Under the pieces are notes generated by a model. The model searched no databases. It was not told the DNA's origin and worked only from the letters and a program-made list of their open reading frames with translations. Positions 1 to 4,030 of a stretch of DNA of 7,107 nt are shown one piece after another; positions within the stretch are counted from its first letter, which is position 1, and each line of letters starts with the position of its first letter. The stretch lies in contig JAPKZC010000499.1 in assembly GCA_026394025.1 (NCBI GenBank), positions 1 to 7,107 on the forward strand, in the 5' to 3' direction. Position numbers and translations under genes: made by a program. Origin of the DNA: Candidatus Solibacter sp. (GTDB lineage Bacteria > Acidobacteriota > Terriglobia > Bryobacterales > Bryobacteraceae).

Positions 1-602
1 AGACCGTGCCGGATTGGGTGGTGGATGAAGCCGACGAAGTGGTGCTGGTGGATCTCACGCCCCGCGCCCTGCGTAATCGCATCGAACGCGGCGTGGTCTA
101 CGCCCCGGAAAAGACCCGCCTCGCGTTGGACAACTTCTTCGCCGAAGCCAACCTCACCGCGCTCCGCGAACTCGCCATCCGCCACACCGCCCACGAGGTG
201 GAAGAGAAACTGATGGAGCCCCGCCGCGACGAGCGCATCCTCATCTGCCTCACCGGGCACCCGGCGTCCGCCAACCTGATCCGCCGCGGTAAGCGCATGG
301 CCGACTATCTGCGCGCCGAGTGCCTGGCCGTTCATGTTGCGCCCACCCAACGCGTCGACGAATGCGTCGAGCGTCATATGACCTTCGCGGGCAACCTGCA
401 TATCCAGACGCACAGAATCGAAGGCGAGGACGTGCCCGCCGCCATTGCCGACTTCGCGCGAGCCCATCGCGTCACCCAGATCTTCGTGGGGCGCAGCGGG
501 GTCCGCCCCTGGTGGAAGAGGTTCGGGCAGACAATCGTGCAACAGGTTGTGCGCCAGGCGCGCGATATCCAGATCACAATCGTGGCGCAGCGCCGCCGGT
601 AG
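1..602 (+). CDS. kdpD: KdpD-like osmosensitive K+ sensor protein, kinase-less short form (3' part only)
   Basis: This is the C-terminal 200 or so residues of a KdpD-type protein; the gene enters from the left, with its first full codon at 3, so the GTG at 6 is not the true start. Seen: the segment 'VPDWVVDEADEVVLVDLTP' followed by 'ALDNFFAEANLTALRELA' matches the end of the KdpD N-terminal sensor domain (PF02702). From about 231 ('DERILICLTGHP') a universal-stress-protein (USP) domain runs to the stop, including 'RVTQIFVGRSG' and ending 'DIQITIVAQRRR'. In E. coli KdpD four transmembrane helices and a histidine kinase follow; here TAG at 600-602 ends the protein directly after the USP domain. 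Stand-alone short KdpD proteins are known in several phyla and are usually encoded beside kdpABC, so the upstream neighbour is probably kdpC (inference, outside the window). The protein should be cytoplasmic and tune K+ uptake without phosphorylating a regulator itself. The ATP-binding Walker motifs would lie upstream and cannot be checked. Confidence 0.88.
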   Translation, partial: TVPDWVVDEADEVVLVDLTPRALRNRIERGVVYAPEKTRLALDNFFAEANLTALRELAIRHTAHEVEEKLMEPRRDERILICLTGHPASANLIRRGKRMADYLRAECLAVHVAPTQRVDECVERHMTFAGNLHIQTHRIEGEDVPAAIADFARAHRVTQIFVGRSGVRPWWKRFGQTIVQQVVRQARDIQITIVAQRRR

Positions 603-745
603 GCGCGAAAAGAGCCCTCCTCATGCGTCCGCCGATTCCGCGTGCGCTCCGCAACCAACAGCCGGTGAGTTTGAACAACGCCGGGCCTATGCCTGCCGCA
701 TGTCCGGCCTGTGCCGTGTTCAAATAGGGAGGAAAGAATTCAAAG
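603..745. other. Intergenic gap between the kdpD-like gene and the dehydrogenase gene
   Basis: This 143-base gap has no clear terminator or sigma-70 promoter. It contains an imperfect GC-rich hairpin (about 680-708; inner arms ATGC 689-692 and GCAT 698-701, outer arms GCCGG 680-684 and CCGGC 704-708) without a following T-run. A 34-codon ORF (623-727) lies here but has no good ribosome site or recognisable product. The right edge carries the purine-rich ribosome binding stretch AGGGAGGAAAG (726-736) of the next gene, with GGAGG at 728-732. Confidence 0.5.
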
Positions 746-1912
746 ATGGCTTTTCGGGGCGTAGACTATTTTTGCGTCGACTCGCTTTTCAGTGAAGAGG
801 AGTTGATGGTCCGGCAGACCGCGCGGCGTTTCGCCGAGGAACGCATTCTGCCGTTGATTCGCGATTGCTATCGTGACGGGCTCTTTCCCGCGGAGATTGT
901 GCCGGAGATGGCCGAACTCGGCTTCCTCGGCGCCAACCTGGATGGCTACGGCTGCGCCGGTATGAGCAATACCGAGTACGGCCTTGTCATGCAGGAACTC
1001 GAGCGCGTGGATTCTGGCGTGCGCAGCTTCGTTTCCGTTCAGGGCGCGCTCGTCATGTACCCTATCTATACCTATGGCAGCGAGGAGCAGAAGCAAAAGT
1101 GGCTGCCGGCCCTACAGAGCGGCAAGGCCATCGGCTGCTTCGGGTTGACCGAACCGGATTTCGGCTCCAATCCCGCCGGCATGCGCACCACCGCCCGTCG
1201 CGACGGCGATACCTGGGTGCTCAACGGCGAGAAGACCTGGATCACCAACGGCAGCGCGGCGGACGTGGCCGTCGTGTGGGCGCGCGCACAGGAGGGCGTC
1301 GTCGGCTTCCTCGTGGAGCGCGGCACGCCGGGCTACTCGACCTCGGACATCCACGGCAAATGGTCCATGCGCGCCCCCGTGACCTCCAGCCTCGCCTTCG
1401 CAGATTGCCGGGTCCCCGATAGTGACCGCCTGCCTGGCGCCAAGGGCCTCAAGGCGCCGCTCTCCTGCCTTGCCCCTGCGCGCTTCGGCATCGGCTGGGG
1501 CGTCATCGGCGCCGCCATGGATTGCTACGAAACCGCGCGTTCCTATTCCGTCCTGCGCAAACAGTTCGACGACCGGCCCATCGCCTCGCACCAACTCGTC
1601 CAGGAGAAACTCGCCGGCATGATCACCGAGATCACCAAGGCGCAACTCCTGGCCCTCCACGCCGGACGCCTCAAGGACCGCGGCAAGCTCGAACCGGCGC
1701 ACATTTCCATGCTCAAGCGCAACAATGTCGCCATGGCCCTCGATTGCGCCCGCGTCAGCCGTGATCTCCTCGGCGCCAACGGAATTACCGACGAATACTC
1801 AATCATGCGTCACCTCTGTAATCTGGAATCCGTCAAGACTTACGAGGGGACTGACCATATCCACGCCCTGGTGATCGGCGAAAAGGTCACCGGCGTGGCC
1901 GCCTACAAATAG
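746..1912 (+). CDS. gcdH: Glutaryl-CoA dehydrogenase (decarboxylating acyl-CoA dehydrogenase)
   Basis: An FAD enzyme that oxidises and decarboxylates glutaryl-CoA to crotonyl-CoA and CO2, passing electrons to electron-transfer flavoprotein; it serves lysine, tryptophan and aromatic (benzoyl-CoA) breakdown in the cytoplasm. At 388 aa it has normal bacterial length and looks complete. Seen: the helical N-domain; the substrate-pocket segment 'ELERVDSGVRS' with E86, R93, S94 and S97, matching human E87, R94, S95 and S98; the FAD-loop motif 'CFGLTEPDFGSN' (131-142); 'WITN' (165-168); 'KRNN' and 'LLGANGITDEY' in the C-domain; and the catalytic base E367 in 'TYEGTDHIHALVIG' preceded by Y366. As I recall the literature, conserved Arg94/Ser98 bind the gamma-carboxylate, and Glu87/Tyr369 mark decarboxylating rather than non-decarboxylating enzymes; all equivalents are present here. 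The start ATG at 746 follows AGGGAGGAAAG (726-736) at a rather long spacing, and the protein begins in typical family fashion. The following gene starts 22 bases after the stop, so co-transcription is likely. A general acyl-CoA dehydrogenase is a less likely alternative. Confidence 0.93.
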   Translation: MAFRGVDYFCVDSLFSEEELMVRQTARRFAEERILPLIRDCYRDGLFPAEIVPEMAELGFLGANLDGYGCAGMSNTEYGLVMQELERVDSGVRSFVSVQGALVMYPIYTYGSEEQKQKWLPALQSGKAIGCFGLTEPDFGSNPAGMRTTARRDGDTWVLNGEKTWITNGSAADVAVVWARAQEGVVGFLVERGTPGYSTSDIHGKWSMRAPVTSSLAFADCRVPDSDRLPGAKGLKAPLSCLAPARFGIGWGVIGAAMDCYETARSYSVLRKQFDDRPIASHQLVQEKLAGMITEITKAQLLALHAGRLKDRGKLEPAHISMLKRNNVAMALDCARVSRDLLGANGITDEYSIMRHLCNLESVKTYEGTDHIHALVIGEKVTGVAAYK

Positions 1913-1934
1913 GGTCCGGAGCAAATCTCTTCTC

Positions 1935-3218
1935 ATGATTCTCTACGCCTTGACGATTCTGGTGAGTGCCTTCCTCCTCTTCCAGGTGCAGCCTGTGATT
2001 GCCAAGATCATCCTGCCCTGGTTCGGCGGATCCGCCGCCGTCTGGACCACCTGCCTGCTCTTCTTTCAGATGGTGCTCCTCTTGGGCTACATGTACTCCC
2101 ATGCGGTCATCCGCTATCTCAAACCGCGCGCCCAGATGCTGCTCCATGCGGGTCTGCTGGTGGTCAGCGTGTTGGCGCTGCCCATCTACCCCAACGCTTC
2201 GTGGAAGCCGTCGGGCGCCGGCGCCGAACCCACGCTGCAAATCCTCGGCCTCCTCGCCGTCACCATCGGGCTGCCCTACTTCCTTCTCTCCACCACCGGG
2301 CCGCTATTGCAGGCCTGGTACGCGCGGCGCTTCCACGGCGCCATGCCCTACCGTTTGTACGCCCTTTCGAATGCCGGCTCCATGTTCGCCCTGATCAGCT
2401 ATCCAGCCCTCTTCGAGCCGTCCTTCACCACCCGCCAGCAATCCGGCATGTGGAGTTGGAGTTATGGCCTTTTCGTCGTCCTGTGTGCGTTTACGGCGTT
2501 CAAATCCAACCGGGCCGTTGCCACCACGCTTCAGCAACCCGAGGCCGATATCGTGCCGGTGGCCGACATCCCGCCGGTCGCCAAGACCTACCTGATGTGG
2601 CTGCTTCTCCCCGCCGTGGCCTCGGTGCTGCTTCTCGCCATCACCAATCACCTTTCGCAGAATGTCGCCGCCATTCCCTTCCTCTGGGTGCTCCCGCTGA
2701 GCATCTACCTGCTCAGCTTCATCCTCTGCTTCGAGGGCGAAGGCTGGTACCGGCGCAATCCCTACCTCCAACTCCTCGCCGTGGCCCTCGGCAGTATGGC
2801 CTATGCCGTCAGCGTCGATATCACCAGCAATGTCCCCATTAAGGTCATGGTTTCCCTGTTCGCCATGGGACTCTTCACGTGCCGGCGGGGCACTGGGTGG
2901 GTTGCTGGTAGGCCTCCTGGCCCCGCATTTCCTGAATGCACTGTACGAAATGCCGGTGAGCCTCGTCGCCTGCGCGGCTTTGGTCGCCTACGTGCTCCGT
3001 CAAGACGTAGAACTGAAGTGGATACGGCGATGGCCCGGCGTCGTCGTGAGCGCCGCGTTGACGCTGGCACTGGCGGGATATGTTGGGTGGCAAGTCAGAC
3101 AGATGGTAAGTGGATCCCGCGTATTAGTACGCAATTTTTACGGCGGATTGAAAGTCAGGGATACCGGCGACAAGGGCTCGTTGGAAGAAACCCGCACGCT
3201 GACCCACGGCACCATTAA
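1935..3218 (+). CDS. 5' piece: membrane domain of the fused spermidine-synthase-like protein
   Basis: This frame yields 427 aa, of which about 1-316 are genuine family sequence. Hydrophobic helices are evident from the first residues ('MILYALTILVSAFLLFQVQP') and recur at roughly 36-57, 69-85, 100-125, 137-155, 173-188, 217-235, 246-263, 275-290 and 302-314. The conserved-looking stretch 'KIILPWFGGSAAVWTTCLL' near the N-terminus and 'RLYALSNAGSMFAL' in the middle are typical of these fused proteins. From about residue 317 the translation turns arginine- and proline-rich ('RRGTGWVAGRPPG...') and continues without membrane character to the stop, which is the signature of reading out of frame. 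ATG 1935 is the natural start; a weak GGAG lies at 1918-1921, 22 bases separate it from the dehydrogenase stop, and translational coupling or an operon is likely. Without its C-terminal catalytic-like domain the piece is probably not functional. Confidence 0.72.
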   Translation: MILYALTILVSAFLLFQVQPVIAKIILPWFGGSAAVWTTCLLFFQMVLLLGYMYSHAVIRYLKPRAQMLLHAGLLVVSVLALPIYPNASWKPSGAGAEPTLQILGLLAVTIGLPYFLLSTTGPLLQAWYARRFHGAMPYRLYALSNAGSMFALISYPALFEPSFTTRQQSGMWSWSYGLFVVLCAFTAFKSNRAVATTLQQPEADIVPVADIPPVAKTYLMWLLLPAVASVLLLAITNHLSQNVAAIPFLWVLPLSIYLLSFILCFEGEGWYRRNPYLQLLAVALGSMAYAVSVDITSNVPIKVMVSLFAMGLFTCRRGTGWVAGRPPGPAFPECTVRNAGEPRRLRGFGRLRAPSRRRTEVDTAMARRRRERRVDAGTGGICWVASQTDGKWIPRISTQFLRRIESQGYRRQGLVGRNPHADPRHH

Positions 3219-3915
3219 TCACGGCGAGCAATATCTCAATATCGCGCGGCGCAGCCTGCCCACCACTTACTATGGGCCCAATACTGGAATCGGCCTCGCC
3301 ATCCGCGACAAACAGCAGGCCGGCGCCATTCGCCTCGGCATCATCGGCCTGGGCACCGGCACCACCGCCTCCTATGGGCGCCTCGGCGATTACATACGCT
3401 ACTACGAGATCAATCCGCTGGTCCTCGAGTTGGCGAAAAAGGAATTCTTCTTCCTGGCGGATTGCAAAGCCAAGTTGGATGTCGCCATGGGCGACGCCCG
3501 CCTGTCGCTGGAGCAGGAGTTGAAGGACGGCCACCCGCAGAATTTCGACGTCCTCGCCGTTGACGCATTTTCGAGCGACTCCATCCCGGTGCACCTGTTG
3601 ACTAAAGAGGCCATGGATCTCTATTTCCGCCACCTCCGGCCGGATGGCATTCTCGCCGTGCACATCTCGAACCGTTACTTGAACCTCCAGCCTGTGCTGG
3701 AGGGAGAGGTGAATGCCACGCAAAAAACAGCCCGCGTGGTAGACACTGAAGACGACGATACGCAGGGTGTTTTTGGCGCCACCTGGGTGCTGATTACCTC
3801 GCCTGCAACTGGATTTAAGGGGGAGCCTCTGACTAATTCAGCGCCGCTGGATTCTCAGAGAACTGTGCGATTGTGGACGGACGACTATAGCAACCTTTTC
3901 AAAATACTGAAGTAG
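2803..3915 (+). CDS. 3' piece: last TM helices plus spermidine-synthase-like SAM-fold domain
   Basis: Family sequence begins at 2881 ('AGGALGGLLVGLLAP'); the 26 residues from the ATG at 2803 to 2880 are out-of-frame readings of the membrane domain, so any real start is uncertain (an internal ATG at 2950 is another option, with no clear ribosome site). Three hydrophobic segments follow (about 2887-2930, 2950-3000 and 3030-3090), then a Rossmann-type domain: motif I 'LGIIGLGTGTT' (3334-3366), acidic ribose-binding 'YYEINP' (3400-3417), 'GDARLSLE' (3490 onward), 'DAFSSDSIPVHLLT' (3562-3603), 'HISNRY' (3661-3678) and the terminal signature 'WTDDYSNL' (3874-3897). These correspond to the SpeE/aminopropyltransferase fold (PF01564-like); the 'DAFSSDSIP' loop sits where the catalytic Asp of spermidine synthases is found. 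The domain looks complete to its usual end, so only the junction with the membrane part is damaged. Confidence 0.75.
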   Translation: MPSASISPAMSPLRSWFPCSPWDSSRAGGALGGLLVGLLAPHFLNALYEMPVSLVACAALVAYVLRQDVELKWIRRWPGVVVSAALTLALAGYVGWQVRQMVSGSRVLVRNFYGGLKVRDTGDKGSLEETRTLTHGTINHGEQYLNIARRSLPTTYYGPNTGIGLAIRDKQQAGAIRLGIIGLGTGTTASYGRLGDYIRYYEINPLVLELAKKEFFFLADCKAKLDVAMGDARLSLEQELKDGHPQNFDVLAVDAFSSDSIPVHLLTKEAMDLYFRHLRPDGILAVHISNRYLNLQPVLEGEVNATQKTARVVDTEDDDTQGVFGATWVLITSPATGFKGEPLTNSAPLDSQRTVRLWTDDYSNLFKILK

Positions 3916-3957
3916 GGTTAAGATAAAGGTAGCCGCGTCCGTATCTCCCTCGTTGTA

Positions 3958-3992
3958 ATGCTCAAACAGAGCATCGGGTCTGTTTTTCAGAC
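3958..3992. repeat. Two adjacent perfect inverted repeats (tandem small hairpins)
   Basis: The first is ATGCTC-AAACA-GAGCAT at 3958-3974 (6-bp arms, 5-base loop). After three bases comes GTCTG-TTTTT-CAGAC at 3978-3992 (5-bp arms, 5-base T loop). They sit 43 bases after the stop of the fused gene and about 40 bases before the start of the repeat protein. They could act as a weak transcription end for the left unit or as leader structures of the right one. Neither is followed by a clean T-run, so an intrinsic terminator is not firmly supported. Confidence 0.45.
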
Positions 3993-4003
3993 TGCTGTTG
4001 TTG

Positions 4004-4009
4004 TATGAT
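4004..4009 (+). promoter_or_regulatory. Possible -10 box (TATGAT) ahead of the repeat-protein gene
   Basis: TATGAT differs from TATAAT at one base and lies 22 bases before the start codon at 4031. No good -35 box is seen 16-18 bases upstream; that position falls in the T-rich hairpin at 3978-3992. Transcription would begin around 4016, giving a very short leader that still includes the GAGGA ribosome site. A chance match is quite possible. Confidence 0.25.
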
Positions 4010-4019
4010 CAACTTGGCC

Positions 4020-4024
4020 GAGGA
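4020..4024 (+). promoter_or_regulatory. Ribosome binding site that fixes the repeat-protein start
   Basis: GAGGA at 4020-4024 lies six bases before ATG 4031, an ideal spacing. It favours ATG 4031 over the in-frame TTG at 3998, which has no such site and would place 11 polar residues before the signal peptide. Confidence 0.7.
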
Positions 4025-4030
4025 CAAATT

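Larger units (their letters stand above)
1935..3915 (+). pseudogene. Fused multi-TM / spermidine-synthase-like protein, broken by a deletion with frameshift
   Basis: Read together, the locus encodes a fused protein: a polytopic membrane N-terminus (often annotated as MFS-like) joined to a C-terminal SAM-fold domain of the spermidine synthase type. The intact protein would be about 685 aa. The reading frame changes near 2880-2884. Up to C316 ('GLFTC', tgc at 2880-2882) the first frame follows the family; from 'AGGALGG' (2881 onward) the other frame continues it. Relatives, as I remember them, have about 26 more residues between these points, including a 'CHGEL...RP.PRYLT.FYLMVS' stretch that is absent from all frames here. 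A net loss of about 77 or 80 bases (2 modulo 3) would explain both the gap and the frame change. Both halves are otherwise well conserved, so the lesion is either recent or an assembly fault. The family is common in Acidobacteria and its physiological substrate is not established; polyamine synthesis is possible but unproven. Confidence 0.8.

Noticed and set aside
671..693. TTGAAC ... TATGCC as a possible promoter before the dehydrogenase gene
   Set aside because: The spacer is only about 11 bases and the -10 match is poor, so it does not make a credible sigma-70 promoter.
623..727. A 34-codon ORF with a CPAC motif just upstream of the dehydrogenase gene
   Set aside because: There is no convincing ribosome binding site and no recognisable product, and composition is like the surrounding intergenic DNA. 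Its stop abuts the next gene's ribosome site, probably by chance.
1112..1702. Minus-strand open frame of 196 codons opposite the dehydrogenase gene
   Set aside because: It is a shadow of a strongly conserved enzyme gene with no independent signals.
2872..2895. Programmed ribosomal frameshift as the explanation of the split fused gene
   Set aside because: There is no slippery heptamer at the junction, and conserved family sequence is missing altogether, which frameshifting would not explain.
3958..3987. Intrinsic terminator made of the first hairpin and the following T5
   Set aside because: The T5 lies eight bases beyond the stem and inside the loop of the second hairpin, so it is not a standard stem plus U-tract.
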